A stretch of DNA of 64,000 bases from Anaerotignum faecicola (GCF_003865035.1 NZ_BHVZ01000014.1:1-64000), one strand, 5' to 3'. Counted from the stretch's first letter, positions 20,071 to 30,385 are shown. Notes: a model not told the origin generated them from the letters alone. Numbers and translations: made by a program.

Positions 20071-20457
20071 ATGGAAAGATTGCTGGCAGGCTTTTCTGCT
20101 TTAGGCTGGAGAGAGTATTTATTTGCGGCAGGGATGGCATATGTCCTGACCTATATTTACCGCGTTTTTCAGCGCCGCAAGGAAAGCGGGAAAAACAAAG
20201 AAAAAACCTATGTGATTCAGACCTTTGATAAGCGCGCGATTGACCGTTGTAAGGAGCTGTTTCCGATCGATGTGCTTTCGTTCAAGGGCAAGGAATTCAA
20301 AAGAGGGATGCAGATTCGGATTACAACAATACAGCAGAATGTGATTGTTGGGGAATTTATCGGGCTGAATCGTGTGAATTTGGTTTGCATTAAGACAGGC
20401 AATAAGATTATCGCACATCAGCTGGAAAAAATCGCAGAGGTCACAAAAGCAGAATAA
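20071..20457 (+). CDS. Hypothetical single-pass membrane protein (128 aa)
   Basis: A short N-terminus, one membrane segment (about 12-31, YLFAAGMAYVLTYIYRVF), a basic stop-transfer RRKESGKNKEK and a soluble C-terminal domain rich in beta strands (IQTFDKR..., GMQIRITTIQQNVIVGEFIG). I do not recognise a family. The start at 20071 sits 8 nt behind GGAAAGGAGG. It is the last gene of the tmk-rsmI operon, 45 nt after rsmI, and is followed by a terminator. Confidence 0.75.
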   Translation: MERLLAGFSALGWREYLFAAGMAYVLTYIYRVFQRRKESGKNKEKTYVIQTFDKRAIDRCKELFPIDVLSFKGKEFKRGMQIRITTIQQNVIVGEFIGLNRVNLVCIKTGNKIIAHQLEKIAEVTKAE

Positions 20458-20469
20458 AGGAATAAAAAG

Positions 20470-20507
20470 AAAGGGTAGTTGCAGAGGATTCTGTGACTGC
20501 CCTTTTT
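20470..20507 (+). terminator. Terminator of the tmk-rsmI operon
   Basis: Stem AAAGGGTAGT / ACTGCCCTTT (one mismatch) with an inner CAGA/TCTG pair and TTTTT tail. Confidence 0.8.
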
Positions 20508-21090
20508 GGGTTGGCGGCGATGGGGCGCAGCCGCGCCAAGATGTTAGCAGTGCTTTGCACTGAATGGGCTCATTCGAGCCAAGAATCCGTTTGGTGAAGA
20601 TAAGAGGTTCACCCGTTTGGAACTCTTTTGGCGAAATAAAGAATTTCGTTCTTACTTTTTATGCTAAAAAGTAACAAAAAACCCGGGACCCCTCCTCAAT
20701 GGGCCCCGGACCCCCACAGGAGGTCCAAGAGGAACAATGTTCCCCTTGGATATCCCCTCCCCACAAGTCCCTTCGGGCAGTATAAAGTGCCTTTTCGGCA
20801 TGGCTTGCTGTTTCATCCTTCGGGCAGGCTATCTTGAATTTTTCCGAAAAACGCAATATAGTTGCATAAAATAGTTGCAGGCGCATCTGCGCCGCTTTTA
20901 TCTATGTCGTTTCCGACCTACGGGGAAGGGTTTGGAAAGGGAAACCTTGTGTCCCTTTCCTCGGTTGCGGAGGTTTGGAACCCATTGCGAAACGGGTTCC
21001 AAGTTTTTGTTACTTTTTAGCATAAAAAGTAAGGGTGGAATGCTTTGTTTTGCCGAGAAGGTTCCAAACGGGCGAACCGCTAATGTTGGC
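20508..21090. repeat. Non-coding element with long imperfect inverted repeat
   Basis: The two ends, about 20600-20680 and 21004-21083, are imperfect reverse complements over about 80 nt; both contain GGTTC(A/G)CCCGTTTGGAA and the block TACTTTTTATGCTAAAAAGTA, itself a palindrome. Between them lies a C/G-rich core with small hairpins. Reading frames in it (for example a 75-codon minus-strand frame at 20659-20886) have no coding character. The layout resembles a dispersed repeat rather than an IS: I see no transposase. The rest of the gap up to the TetR promoter (21091-21270) shows no feature I can name. Confidence 0.6.
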
Positions 21091-21274
21091 GAACCATTCT
21101 ATTTTTGCGCATCTGCGCCCAATCAGTGCGGAGCACTGTTGCTTTTTCTTGCCCGCACCTATGCCAACATTTTGCCTTGGCAAATCGGCATTTGTACTGC
21201 CGCATTTCCATTCCGCGAGTGTCTATTTTGCCTGTTTGTATACAACTTTAACGGGATTTTAACGGGCAAAAATA

Positions 21275-21327
21275 TTGAATTTTTTGGGCAGAGTCATATA
21301 ATAAAATAGTACAGACCGACTGGTCTG
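21275..21327 (+). promoter_or_regulatory. Promoter and TetR operator
   Basis: -35 TTGAAT (21275-21280), 16-bp spacer, -10 TATAAT (21297-21302). Directly downstream, across the expected transcription start, lies the perfect palindrome CAGACC-gact-GGTCTG (21312-21327), a typical TetR-type operator. Autorepression of the tetR-activase operon is inferred. Confidence 0.8.
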
Positions 21328-21421
21328 ATTTTTTCGTGAAAGGAAGACGGCGGCAGTTTTTGTTAAGCCGCAGGCATAAAAATCTGAGAAAAAGAAAGAG
21401 AACAGAAAGGAGGAATCCTAT

Positions 21422-22081
21422 TTGAAAACAGAAAATGAGATTTTGGAAATTGCTTTTTTGTTGTTTTTGGAAAAGGGTTTTTCCGAGGTCTCCACAAATG
21501 AGCTGATTCGTGCGGCAGGGCTGACGAAGGGCGGTTTTTACTATTCCTTCAAAAGCCGAGACGATCTGGATCAGCAGGTGGTGGAAAAATATATCAGACC
21601 CTTTTTCTCTCGTCAGACAGAGGAAATGCAGCAGGCATGGGAAAAAAGCAGAGCGGAAACGCCGACGGCGGAGCTGCTGTGGAAGGGGTTTTTCCTGCCC
21701 CAGCGCTTTGCGAATTATCAGAAAAAAATCGGCAAAAAGATTGCCTTTCGGAATTTCTATTTCCTGCTTTATGAAGGGATGAAGAAATTTCCGGAGGTGG
21801 AGGAATATTTTAAGGAATTCAACAAAAAGAAGAGCAGACTGCTCTATGGAATTCTGGAAAGAGGACAGAAAAGAGGAGAAATCCTCAAAAGCATAGATCT
21901 GGAAAACTATGTAACCATGATTTTAGCCATGCAGGATGGCATTTTAGCCCTCCGCGTGCTGGATGAAACGATTGATGAGGAAGAAAAATATACAAAAATT
22001 CAATATCAGATGTGGAAGGAAATTTCCACTGCAAAGATGCAGAATTATGAAGACGGAGGTGTGACAAGTGCAGTCTCATAA
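21422..22081 (+). CDS. TetR/AcrR-family transcriptional regulator
   Basis: A 219-aa regulator: N-terminal TetR helix-turn-helix (about 5-50: [20 protein letters not shown], then [10 protein letters not shown]) and a helical ligand domain. It starts at a TTG (21422) 8 nt behind AAAGGAGG. Its last 14 nt overlap the activase-like gene, so the two are co-translated, and a TetR palindrome lies at the promoter. It probably senses an acyl-CoA or related compound; that is inferred only from the partner gene. Confidence 0.9.
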   Translation: MKTENEILEIAFLLFLEKGFSEVSTNELIRAAGLTKGGFYYSFKSRDDLDQQVVEKYIRPFFSRQTEEMQQAWEKSRAETPTAELLWKGFFLPQRFANYQKKIGKKIAFRNFYFLLYEGMKKFPEVEEYFKEFNKKKSRLLYGILERGQKRGEILKSIDLENYVTMILAMQDGILALRVLDETIDEEEKYTKIQYQMWKEISTAKMQNYEDGGVTSAVS

Positions 22082-25000
22082 AAACGATACTACATATAAA
22101 ATGGGAATCGATATCGGCTCTACGACCGTTAAAGTTGTACTTGCCGATGAGGAAAACAAAATTGCCTTCAGCAGATACAGAAGACATTTTTCGGAAATCA
22201 AAAAAACAGTAAAGGATATCCTGAAGGAAGCGAAGGAGGAAATCGGCAATGCCATTTTCTCTGCCATGATTACCGGCAGCGGTGGCGTTGCTCTGGCAAA
22301 GGCGATTGGTGTGGAATTCATTCAGGAGGTGGTTGCGACAGCAAATGCCGTAGAAGCAACTGCACCCCAGACGGATGTTGCCATTGAGCTTGGCGGCGAG
22401 GATGCCAAGATTATCTATTTTGAAGGCGGCAACATAGAGCAGAGAATGAACGGTGTTTGTGCCGGTGGTACAGGCTCCTTTATCGACCAGATGGCAAGTC
22501 TTTTGCAGACAGATGCAACAGGACTGAATGAGCTGGCAAAGGGATATAAGGTGATTTATCCTATTGCATCCCGTTGCGGTGTATTCGCAAAGACGGATAT
22601 TCAGCCCTTGATTAACGAGGGTGCCAAAAAAGAGGATTTGGCGGCTTCTATTTTTCAGGCGGTTGTCAATCAGACTATCGCAGGGCTGGCATGCGGCAAG
22701 CCTATCCGCGGACATGTTGCCTTCCTAGGCGGCCCGCTGCATTTCCTTTCCGAGCTGCGCCTGCGTTTCATTGAAACACTGAAGCTGACGGATGAAACAA
22801 CGATTATTCCTGAAAATTCCCATCTGTTCGCCGCTTACGGCACAGCCGTTTCCAATAAGGGCGAAGCAGAGCTGGATTTTGATACATTGCTGCATAAGCT
22901 GGATAACGGCGTGGAGCTGACGGCAGAGGTTTCACGTATGGAGCCGTTGTTTAAGGATGAAGCGGATTATGCCGCTTTCAAGGAACGTCATGACAGAGAT
23001 AAGGTAAGACGCGTGCCCCTGTCGAATTATCATGGGGATGCCTTCCTTGGTGTGGATGCAGGCTCTACTACAACAAAGGTGGCTCTGGTTTCCAAGGATG
23101 GTGATTTGCTCTATTCCTTCTATGCAGGCAATGAGGGCAATCCGCTGAACGTGGTTATGAAGAGCCTGAATGAAATGTATGATATGATGCCTGAGGATGT
23201 TGTGATTCGCAATTCCTGCGTGACGGGCTATGGCGAAGGGCTGATTAAGGAAGCCCTGATGATTGACCTTGGCTATATTGAAACCGTTGCACATTATAAG
23301 GCGGCGCAGTTCTTCAAGCCAGATGTGGACTTTATTCTGGACATCGGCGGACAGGATATGAAATGTATCCGCATTAAGGATAATGTCATCGACAGCGTTC
23401 TGCTGAATGAGGCATGCTCCTCCGGCTGCGGCTCCTTCATCGAAACCTTCGCAAAATCTCTGAATTATACCGTTGTGGATTTCGCAAAGGCTGCGCTGTT
23501 CGCAAAGCAGCCCATCGACCTTGGCTCCAGATGTACGGTATTTATGAATTCCCGCGTGAAGCAGGCACAGAAGGAGGGCGCAGAGGTTGCGGATATCTCC
23601 GCAGGTCTGGCGTATTCCGTTATCAAAAACGCACTGCTTAAGGTAATCAAGATTTCCGACCCGAAGGCAATGGGGAAATCCATGGTTGTACAGGGCGGTA
23701 CCTTCTACAATGATGCGGTGCTGAAAAGCTTTGAAATGATCAGCGGCAGAGAGGCAGTCCGTCCCGATATCGCAGGCATCATGGGGGCCTTCGGCGCAGG
23801 GCTGATTGCCAGAGATAAATACACCGCAGGCTATCAGACCACGCTCATCAGCCGCGATGAAATGAACGCATTGGAAGTACATTCCAATATGGCAAGATGT
23901 CAAGGCTGCACCAACCACTGCCTGCTGACGGTCAATCTGTTCAGCGGCGGCAGACGCTTCATCACAGGCAACCGCTGTGAAAGAGGTCTGGGCAAGGAAA
24001 AAATTGAGAACCCTGCACCTAACCTGTATGATTATAAACGCCATAGACTGTTCGATTATGAACCCTTGACGGCAGAACAGGCAACGAAGGGAACAGTCGG
24101 TATCCCTCGCGTGCTGAATATGTTTGAGGATTATCCCTTCTGGTATACCTTCTTTACCAAGCTGGGATACAGGGTGGTGCTTTCTCCCTTCTCCTCCAAG
24201 GCAGTGTTTGAGATGGGCATGGAATCCATCCCCAGTGAATCTGTCTGCTACCCTGCAAAGCTGGTGCATGGGCATATCATGTGGCTGATTAACGCAGGCG
24301 TTGATTTTATCTTCTATCCCGGTGTGGTTTACGAAAGACGGGACAGCGCCGCGGCGGATAATAACTATAACTGCCCTATTGTGGCATCCTATAATGAAAA
24401 TATCAAAAACAACGTGGAGGATTTGCGAGAAAAGAATATCAAATTCATGAATCCCTTCCTTGCGCTGGATAAAATTGAAACCGTCATTAAGCGTATGCAG
24501 GAGGAATTTGTACCCATGGGCTGTGATGCCAAGGAGATTAAGGCGGCAGTGGAAGCCGGCTGGAAGGAATGGGGCAATTTCCGCAGAGATATGCGCAAAA
24601 AAGGCGAGGAAACGCTGAAATATATCCGTGAGAATAACATGACGGGTATTGTTCTGGCAGGCAGACCCTACCATGCAGACCCTGAAATCAACCACGGGAT
24701 TCCCGAACTGATTGCAGGCTACCGCATTGCCGTTCTGACGGAGGACAGCGTGGCGCATCTGGGACATGTGGAACGTCCCACCGTTGTGCGTGACCAGTGG
24801 ACGTATCATTCCAGATTGTATGAAGCGGCGGCATTTGTAAAGAAGCTGAAGGATATCGAATTTGTACAGCTGAACTCCTTTGGCTGCGGTCTGGATGCCG
24901 TAACAACCGATGAGGTGAAATCGATTCTGACAGCCGCCGGCAAGATTTATACTGCCTTGAAGATTGATGAGGTAAATAACCTTGGTGCGGCGCGTATTCG

Positions 25001-26381
25001 TATCCGCTCCCTGATTGCGGCGATTGAGGACAGAAAGGAAAAGCATGTGCAGATTAAGGAAGGGGATGCTTCCCTGCACCGCGTGCTTTTCACAAAGGAA
25101 ATGAAGAAGGAATATACCATCATTTGTCCGCAGATGTCGCCCATTCATTTTGAGCTTCTGGAGCCTGCATTCCGTCAGGCAGGGTATAAAATCGAAGTAA
25201 TGGCGGCAATGGATAAGCATGCCATTGAAACAGGGTTGAAATATGTCAATAATGATGCCTGCTATCCTGCACTCATTTCCATCGGGCAGCTGCTGAATGC
25301 ACTGCTTTCCGGTAAATATGACCTGAACCGTACGGCGCTTCTCATCACCCAGACGGGCGGCGGCTGTCGTGCAACAAACTATATTGCCTTTATCCGTAAG
25401 GCACTGGAAAATATGGGTATGCCCAATATTCCCGTTATCTCCATCAACCCTGCGGGGCTGGAAAAGAACCCCGGCTTTAAATATGAGCCCGCCCTGTTGC
25501 ATCGCGCATTGCAGGCGATTGTATACGGCGATTTGTTCATGCGTGTGCTGTACCGCACCAGACCCTATGAAAAGGTAAAGGGCTCTGCAAATGCCCTGCA
25601 TGAAAAATGGGTAGAAAAGCTGAAAAAAGACCTGCTCAAGGCAGACAGAAGAACGTACTCTGAAAATATCCGCAACATTATCAGGGAATTTGAGGAGCTG
25701 CCTTTGTTGGATATCAAGAAGCCCAGAGTCGGCGTGGTTGGGGAAATTTTGGTAAAATTCCACCCTACTGCAAATAACGATCTGGTCAACCTTCTGGAAC
25801 GCGAAGGCGCAGAAGCGGTTGTACCCGATTTGCTGACCTTTGCGCTGTATTGCTGTCATAATCAGGTGCAGAAGGAAAAATATCTGGGCGGCAGCAGAAA
25901 GGCGCGCATTGTCGGGAATCTGGTGGCGAAGGTTATCGAATGGTATCAGAAGCCTATGATGGATGCTCTGGAAAAGAGCAAACGCTTTGATAAGCCCGAA
26001 AACATCAGAAGCCTTGGCAAGGAGGCGGAAAAGATTGTTTCCCTCTGCAACCAGACGGGCGAGGGTTGGTTCCTGACAGCGGAAATGATTGAACTGATTC
26101 ATAGCGGTGTGCCGAATATCGTCTGCACACAGCCCTTCGGTTGTCTGCCGAACCATGTTGTTGGCAAGGGTGTCATCAAGGAGCTGCGCAAGCAGTACCC
26201 CATGTCCAACGTGGTTGCGATTGACTATGATCCCGGTGCAAGTGAGGTCAACCAGCTGAACCGTATCAAGCTGATGTTGGCAAGCGCAAATAAAAATCTG
26301 GAAAAGGCAAATGAACATAATACAAAGAAGCTGAAAAAGCCCCATTCTGCGGAACGGGTTGCTTTCAAGATTGAAGATTAA
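22068..26381 (+). CDS. 2-hydroxyacyl-CoA dehydratase activase-related fusion protein (1437 aa)
   Basis: A giant cytoplasmic protein of the CoA-protein-activase group. Two BadF/BcrA-type ATPase modules stand in tandem: [18 protein letters not shown] with [15 protein letters not shown] (about 13-270), and [18 protein letters not shown] with [15 protein letters not shown] (about 325-585). In activases the Cys in these motifs holds a 4Fe-4S cluster at the dimer interface; here both halves are in one chain. A DUF2229 domain (about 670-890) and a dehydratase-subunit-like C-terminus follow. The GTG start (22068) has ACGGAGGTG. Such proteins are widespread in Clostridia; no dehydratase subunits, CoA transferase or electron carrier is adjacent, so the substrate is unknown. 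Confidence 0.88.
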   Translation: MQSHKNDTTYKMGIDIGSTTVKVVLADEENKIAFSRYRRHFSEIKKTVKDILKEAKEEIGNAIFSAMITGSGGVALAKAIGVEFIQEVVATANAVEATAPQTDVAIELGGEDAKIIYFEGGNIEQRMNGVCAGGTGSFIDQMASLLQTDATGLNELAKGYKVIYPIASRCGVFAKTDIQPLINEGAKKEDLAASIFQAVVNQTIAGLACGKPIRGHVAFLGGPLHFLSELRLRFIETLKLTDETTIIPENSHLFAAYGTAVSNKGEAELDFDTLLHKLDNGVELTAEVSRMEPLFKDEADYAAFKERHDRDKVRRVPLSNYHGDAFLGVDAGSTTTKVALVSKDGDLLYSFYAGNEGNPLNVVMKSLNEMYDMMPEDVVIRNSCVTGYGEGLIKEALMIDLGYIETVAHYKAAQFFKPDVDFILDIGGQDMKCIRIKDNVIDSVLLNEACSSGCGSFIETFAKSLNYTVVDFAKAALFAKQPIDLGSRCTVFMNSRVKQAQKEGAEVADISAGLAYSVIKNALLKVIKISDPKAMGKSMVVQGGTFYNDAVLKSFEMISGREAVRPDIAGIMGAFGAGLIARDKYTAGYQTTLISRDEMNALEVHSNMARCQGCTNHCLLTVNLFSGGRRFITGNRCERGLGKEKIENPAPNLYDYKRHRLFDYEPLTAEQATKGTVGIPRVLNMFEDYPFWYTFFTKLGYRVVLSPFSSKAVFEMGMESIPSESVCYPAKLVHGHIMWLINAGVDFIFYPGVVYERRDSAAADNNYNCPIVASYNENIKNNVEDLREKNIKFMNPFLALDKIETVIKRMQEEFVPMGCDAKEIKAAVEAGWKEWGNFRRDMRKKGEETLKYIRENNMTGIVLAGRPYHADPEINHGIPELIAGYRIAVLTEDSVAHLGHVERPTVVRDQWTYHSRLYEAAAFVKKLKDIEFVQLNSFGCGLDAVTTDEVKSILTAAGKIYTALKIDEVNNLGAARIRIRSLIAAIEDRKEKHVQIKEGDASLHRVLFTKEMKKEYTIICPQMSPIHFELLEPAFRQAGYKIEVMAAMDKHAIETGLKYVNNDACYPALISIGQLLNALLSGKYDLNRTALLITQTGGGCRATNYIAFIRKALENMGMPNIPVISINPAGLEKNPGFKYEPALLHRALQAIVYGDLFMRVLYRTRPYEKVKGSANALHEKWVEKLKKDLLKADRRTYSENIRNIIREFEELPLLDIKKPRVGVVGEILVKFHPTANNDLVNLLEREGAEAVVPDLLTFALYCCHNQVQKEKYLGGSRKARIVGNLVAKVIEWYQKPMMDALEKSKRFDKPENIRSLGKEAEKIVSLCNQTGEGWFLTAEMIELIHSGVPNIVCTQPFGCLPNHVVGKGVIKELRKQYPMSNVVAIDYDPGASEVNQLNRIKLMLASANKNLEKANEHNTKKLKKPHSAERVAFKIED

Positions 26382-26550
26382 AGCGCTGAGCGCTAAGTTG
26401 AAAACAGGTTTTCAACTTGTTTGGACAGAAGAATAAACTGATGCGTTCCATCGGTAAACCTTGAAACGCACAGTTTTCCTCGAGTGGGCAAAGCCCCCTC
26501 TGCGGATTCCGGTCGGGAAACGCTTCGTTTCCCAAACCCTTCCGTGCAAA
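26382..26550 (+). ncRNA. Structured 3'-UTR element, copy 1 (candidate RNA motif)
   Basis: Begins one base after the activase stop codon. Helices: AAGTTGAAAA/TTTTCAACTT with CAGG loop (26395-26418); TGCGTT (26442-26447) with AACGCA (26465-26470); GGGC-aaa-GCCC; GGGAAACG/CGTTTCCC (26515-26533). A conserved GACAGAAGAATAAA lies between the first two. Copy 2 at 60539 keeps every helix with compensatory changes. I cannot assign it to a named RNA family. Confidence 0.6.
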
Positions 26551-26552
26551 GC

Positions 26553-26585
26553 AAAAGGACATCGGATTTTCCGATGTCCTTTTTG
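26553..26585. terminator. Terminator behind the activase gene, bidirectional
   Basis: Perfect stem AAAAGGACATCGGA / TCCGATGTCCTTTT with a 3-nt loop; A-rich on one side and T-rich on the other, so it can also end the converging HIT gene. Confidence 0.9.
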
Positions 26586-26594
26586 TTTGTCAGC

Positions 26595-27005
26595 TTAGAT
26601 AAGATTTGTCAGCTTTGCCTGTACTGCCGCAATCTGTTCATCTGTCGGCTCTGTGGGTGTCCATGTCACATTGATGCCGTCGCCCTCGCGTCTGGGAATC
26701 AGGTGGATATGGAAATGGAACACTGTCTGTCCGGCAATGGGGCCGTTATTCTGCAGGATATTCATATCGGTGAAGCCAAGCACTTCCTTCATGGCTCTTG
26801 CCAGCTTTGCCGCCAATGCGTATGCTCTGCCTGCCTGTGCAGGGTCGATTTCAAAGACATTTGGCACATGGTTTTTGGGCAGAATCAGTGCATGCCCCTC
26901 GCCGGAAGGGAATCTGTCCAGAATTACCTTAAATTCATCATTTTCGTATATGGTTGCAGAAGGAATTTCTCCTGCAATGATTTTGCAAAAAATACAGTCG
27001 CTCAT
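26595..27005 (-). CDS. HIT-family protein (Hint-like nucleotide hydrolase)
   Basis: A 136-aa histidine-triad protein. The N-terminal CIFCKIIAGEIPS and the C-terminal triad HFHIHLIPR are diagnostic of the HINT branch (adenosine 5'-phosphoramidase and related nucleotide hydrolysis in the cytoplasm). The start at 27005 is chosen because MSDCIFCK is the family N-terminus and GAAAGGAAG precedes it. It stands alone between two terminator-like regions. Confidence 0.93.
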   Translation of the reverse strand: MSDCIFCKIIAGEIPSATIYENDEFKVILDRFPSGEGHALILPKNHVPNVFEIDPAQAGRAYALAAKLARAMKEVLGFTDMNILQNNGPIAGQTVFHFHIHLIPRREGDGINVTWTPTEPTDEQIAAVQAKLTNLI

Positions 27006-27073
27006 AGGTATCTTCCTTTCTTTGGTGTAATTTTCCTCTATCATAACACGAAAAAATGAGAATTTACAGGGGT

Positions 27074-27574
27074 TTAGCCAAAGTATTTTGCATACAGATG
27101 GGAAAGGGCGACGGTATGATTCTGCTTATCCGTCAGGATTTCAAAAAAGGCGTTCCGGAGGTCTGCTTCCGTCATGGCAAAGAGCAGAGCGCGATAGAAT
27201 GAAATATCATCCATTTCAGCAAGCAGCAGTTCCTCCAGAAGGGCGCAGGTATCGGTGGCTTCTGTGGCTTCTTCTGTTTCGCAGGCTTCGTTTTCCTGTG
27301 GCGTTGTGCCGAAAATGAGAAAGCCGACCTCCTGCAAAAGCCGCAGATGCTTCTTTCCGTCCAGATACATGGTGCGGAGAATCTGTCCCGCCTCTGAAAG
27401 CTCTGCACGGTCAAGAAGGGTCTCAAATTTTCGGGTGGTTTCCGTTGCTTCTGTACGGGCGAGGGAAAGCAGTTCCTCTAGACGCTTATCCTGCGCAAGC
27501 AGCGAGGGCTTCTCTGCCTGCGTTTCCTTCGCACGGGAATGATATAGCTGTGTATTTCGGTTGTATGGATACAT
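27074..27574 (-). CDS. Possible ferritin-like-fold protein (166 aa)
   Basis: A Glu-rich, almost fully helical protein. MYPYNRNTQ at the N-terminus and helices with spaced acidic residues (LLEELLLAEMDDISFYRALLFAM, about 110-135; ILTDKQNHTVALSHLYAKYF at the end) suggest a four-helix ferritin-like bundle of the kind found in clostridial spore-coat or rubrerythrin-like proteins, but the diiron ExxH pairs are not clear. The start at 27574 has AAAGGAGA. I do not assign a function. Confidence 0.55.
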   Translation of the reverse strand: MYPYNRNTQLYHSRAKETQAEKPSLLAQDKRLEELLSLARTEATETTRKFETLLDRAELSEAGQILRTMYLDGKKHLRLLQEVGFLIFGTTPQENEACETEEATEATDTCALLEELLLAEMDDISFYRALLFAMTEADLRNAFFEILTDKQNHTVALSHLYAKYFG

Positions 27575-27722
27575 ATTTGTCTCCTTTTGCTTTTTCTATC
27601 ATCCTATGCAAAAGGGCTGTCCTTCTTGCCTTTTGGCAGGGAAATAAGGATGGTATGCGGCAGGGTTTTGTGTTAGAATGAGGAAAAGGAATTGAGAAAC
27701 TCTGAAAAGGTGGGTATAAAAA

Positions 27723-28790
27723 ATGAGCAAGAAAATCGTATTGACGGGCGGCGGCACAGCCGGGCATGTGACCCCGAATTTGGCATTGCTGCCATATCTG
27801 AAGCAGGAAGGCTATGAGGTTATTTATATCGGCTCTCAGAATGGCATTGAGCGCACGCTGATTGAGGCGGAGGGCATCCCTTATTATGGCATTTCCACAG
27901 GGAAGTTGCGCCGTTATCTTTCCAAGGAGAACCTCAAGGATGTATTCAAGGTGCTGAAGGGCATCAGCGAAGCAAAGCGTCTGTTAAAGAAATTAAAGCC
28001 GGATTTGGTATTTTCCAAGGGTGGCTTTGTGGCGGTTCCCGTTGTGCTGGGTGCAAAGAAGAACCACATTCCCGTTATTATCCATGAATCGGACATCACC
28101 CCCGGTCTGGCGAATAAGATTGCTATGCCCTCCGCAAGGGTGATTTGTGCCACCTTCCCTGAAACCCTGCAGTATGTGCCGAAGGGTAAGGGTGTGCATA
28201 CGGGGACACCCATCCGTAAGGAATTATTCGAGGGGGAGAGAGAAAAAGGTCTGTCCGCCTGTGGCTTCAGCGGCGAAAAGCCTGTTCTGCTGATGATGGG
28301 CGGCTCTCTGGGGGCGGTCAAGCTGAATGACTGCCTGCGTGAAATCCTGCCTGAACTGACAAAGACGTTTGATATCATCCATCTTTGCGGCAAGGGAAAT
28401 CTGGATGAAGCTCTGCAAAACAGAACAGACTATAAGCAGTTTGAATATGTTTCCGAGGGGCTGAATGATTTATTCGCGGCGGCGGATTTTGTGGTTTCCC
28501 GCGCAGGGAGCAACTCCATTTCGGAATTTCTGGCACTGAAAAAGCCGAGCCTGCTCATCCCTCTGAGCGCAAGGGCGAGCCGCGGCGATCAGATTCTCAA
28601 TGCGGCCTCCTTTGAAAAGCAGGGCTTTGCGCGCGTGCTGGATGAGGATGAAATGACGGCAGAAACGATGAAAAAAGAGATTTTTGCTTTGTATGAAAAT
28701 AAGGAAAAATATGTTGTGGCTATGGAAAAAAGCCCTGCGGGGGACGGCGTTGCAGCTGTGATGACGCAGATTAAAGCCTTGATGCGCTGA
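27723..28790 (+). CDS. murG: UDP-GlcNAc:lipid I GlcNAc transferase MurG
   Basis: A 355-aa GT28 glycosyltransferase that converts lipid I to lipid II on the inner face of the membrane. G-loops GGGTAGHVTPN (about 9-19) and MMGGSLGAVKLN (about 190), the HESDITPG segment and the acceptor-site SRAGSNSISEFLAL (about 260) are all present. It is not in a dcw cluster; the neighbours are unrelated, an arrangement seen in other Clostridia where a second MurG-like paralogue can exist. Confidence 0.92.
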   Translation: MSKKIVLTGGGTAGHVTPNLALLPYLKQEGYEVIYIGSQNGIERTLIEAEGIPYYGISTGKLRRYLSKENLKDVFKVLKGISEAKRLLKKLKPDLVFSKGGFVAVPVVLGAKKNHIPVIIHESDITPGLANKIAMPSARVICATFPETLQYVPKGKGVHTGTPIRKELFEGEREKGLSACGFSGEKPVLLMMGGSLGAVKLNDCLREILPELTKTFDIIHLCGKGNLDEALQNRTDYKQFEYVSEGLNDLFAAADFVVSRAGSNSISEFLALKKPSLLIPLSARASRGDQILNAASFEKQGFARVLDEDEMTAETMKKEIFALYENKEKYVVAMEKSPAGDGVAAVMTQIKALMR

Positions 28791-28840
28791 TTTTGGCAAG
28801 AAACAGCGAAAATGTTAATGCAATCTTAAGAATTTCTGAA

Positions 28841-28870
28841 TTGACACTCCAAAGACGGATGGACTAAAAT
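28841..28870 (+). promoter_or_regulatory. Promoter of the cyclophilin lipoprotein gene
   Basis: -35 TTGACA (28841-28846), 18-bp spacer, -10 TAAAAT (28865-28870); the gene starts 35 nt later. Confidence 0.75.
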
Positions 28871-28904
28871 GGACGTTAGGAAAAAGAAAACGGAGGAAAT
28901 GAAA

Positions 28905-29708
28905 ATGAAGAAAAGATACCTTGCGTTGGCGTTGGCGGCAGTTCTGGCAGTTTGTGCGGCAGGCTGCGGCAAAGAGGAAGCGAAGGACGATAGCAATAAA
29001 ACGGCAGAAAAGGGAACGGTAGATACCACGGAAATTTTACAGGCGCAGATGCCTGAGGAGGGCGAGGAAATCGCCGTGATTACTACATCCAAGGGGGTTG
29101 TGAAGATGCGCTTTTTCCCCGAAGAAGCACCTAAGGCAGTGGAAAACTTCAAAACACTGGCAAAGAAGGGCTATTATAACGGGCTGCTTTTTCATCGTGT
29201 GATTGAGGACTTCATGGTGCAGACGGGCGACCCGAAGGGTGACGGCACAGGCGGCGAAAGCTGCTGGGGCGAAGCCTTCGAGGATGAAATTTCCCCGAAG
29301 CTGCATTATTACAGAGGTGCGGTTGCCATGGCAAATTCCGGTGCGAATACAAACGGCAGTCAGTTCTTTATCGTACAGGCAAAAGACGTTGTAGAGGAAG
29401 CGCTGACCGCACTGCGGGATGCCCGTGATAATAACGAAGGCGAGGAGCTGGGCGTAACCCTGACAGACGGGAAGTATTATACCTTCAGTCAGCTGTTCCC
29501 CGATTCTGTTCTGGAGCACTACAAAGAGGTCGGCGGCGCGGCACATCTGGAATATGTTTTCGGCAATCCCTATACCATTTTCGGGCAGGTCTTTGAGGGT
29601 CTGGATGTGGTGGATGCCATCGCGGCGGCAGAAACAAATGAAAACGATAAGCCTGTGGAGGATATTACCATCGAAAGCATTACCTTTGAAAATTATCATG
29701 CACAATAA
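28905..29708 (+). CDS. Cyclophilin-type peptidyl-prolyl isomerase lipoprotein
   Basis: A 267-aa protein with a lipoprotein signal ([20 protein letters not shown] followed by Cys21) and a cyclophilin fold: [38 protein letters not shown] and [11 protein letters not shown] are the isomerase signatures. It should act on proline bonds of secreted proteins outside the membrane. ACGGAGG lies 8 nt before ATG 28905, which decides this start over 28899 and 28869. An insertion (about 165-205) separates the active-site strands from the C-terminal [14 protein letters not shown], as in other clostridial lipoprotein cyclophilins. Confidence 0.92.
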   Translation: MKKRYLALALAAVLAVCAAGCGKEEAKDDSNKTAEKGTVDTTEILQAQMPEEGEEIAVITTSKGVVKMRFFPEEAPKAVENFKTLAKKGYYNGLLFHRVIEDFMVQTGDPKGDGTGGESCWGEAFEDEISPKLHYYRGAVAMANSGANTNGSQFFIVQAKDVVEEALTALRDARDNNEGEELGVTLTDGKYYTFSQLFPDSVLEHYKEVGGAAHLEYVFGNPYTIFGQVFEGLDVVDAIAAAETNENDKPVEDITIESITFENYHAQ

Positions 29709-29732
29709 CAAAAACATAACAGAAAAATTCAG

Positions 29733-29756
29733 GGGCGTTTGGTTGTGCAAACGCCC
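29733..29756 (+). terminator. Hairpin after the cyclophilin gene
   Basis: Perfect stem GGGCGTTTG / CAAACGCCC, tail TTCT only; a weak terminator. Confidence 0.5.
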
Positions 29757-29795
29757 TTCTGCATGGGAAAAACGCGGGCAAATCTGCATTTTCTG

Positions 29796-29824
29796 TTGCA
29801 AATAGGGGTAAATCATAGTATTAT
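29796..29824 (+). promoter_or_regulatory. Promoter of the SEC-C gene operon
   Basis: -35 TTGCAA (29796-29801), 17-bp spacer, -10 TATTAT (29819-29824). Likely drives the run from 29881 to 33618. Confidence 0.6.
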
Positions 29825-29880
29825 TTGAAAGAATGGAGTAATTTGTACAAAAATAAGAAGAACAAAAGGAGAGACAATAA

Positions 29881-30381
29881 ATGAGCTTGTATGAAGATTG
29901 GATGAAGAAGGCATTTTCTCAGGAAGGCCGCAGCATTGAAGCGGTTTGGGAGGAATATCTGCCCAAGGAACAGAAAATCTATGAATATATCCTCGGCGAA
30001 AAGGTAACAAAGCTGGAAGGCACGATTGCAGAGCTGGCTGCACGTTTCGATATGACAGCAGAAATGATTGTTGCATTTATCGACGGTCTGAACGCATCTC
30101 TGGAAGAACCCTTTGATATGGAGACTCTGGCAGAGGACACAAAGGTTTGCATCAATATTGATTTTGAGAAGCTGTATAAGCTGATGATTGAATATAAGGC
30201 AGAGCATCTGTCCAACCTGCCCCAGTGGGACGGTATTTATGACGCAGAAACCAGAAAGCATTTTGCACTGGAACAGAAGAAATCCAAAACCATCGTAAAG
30301 GGCGAAAAAATCGGTCGTAACGATCCCTGCCCCTGCGGTTCCGGTAAAAAATATAAAAAATGCTGCGGCAGAAACGCGTAA
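29881..30381 (+). CDS. SEC-C metal-binding domain protein (166 aa)
   Basis: About 135 residues of helical, acidic sequence followed by a C-terminal SEC-C zinc motif [18 protein letters not shown], the same motif that ends SecA. Stand-alone SEC-C proteins are common in Clostridia; some bind SecA or ribosomes, but the role here is unknown. The start follows AAAGGAGAG. Only 4 nt separate it from the threonylcarbamoyl-AMP synthase gene. Confidence 0.85.
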   Translation: MSLYEDWMKKAFSQEGRSIEAVWEEYLPKEQKIYEYILGEKVTKLEGTIAELAARFDMTAEMIVAFIDGLNASLEEPFDMETLAEDTKVCINIDFEKLYKLMIEYKAEHLSNLPQWDGIYDAETRKHFALEQKKSKTIVKGEKIGRNDPCPCGSGKKYKKCCGRNA

Positions 30382-30385
30382 GGCT

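Noticed and set aside
20659-20886. A 75-codon minus-strand gene in the inverted-repeat element
   Set aside because: No ribosome site and it runs through hairpins and the palindrome shared by both arms; it is repeat DNA.
22932-26345. An open minus-strand frame of 1137 codons opposite the activase gene
   Set aside because: It is the antisense shadow of a real 1437-aa gene; the residue composition (Cys/His/Arg-rich) has no domain and no ribosome site.
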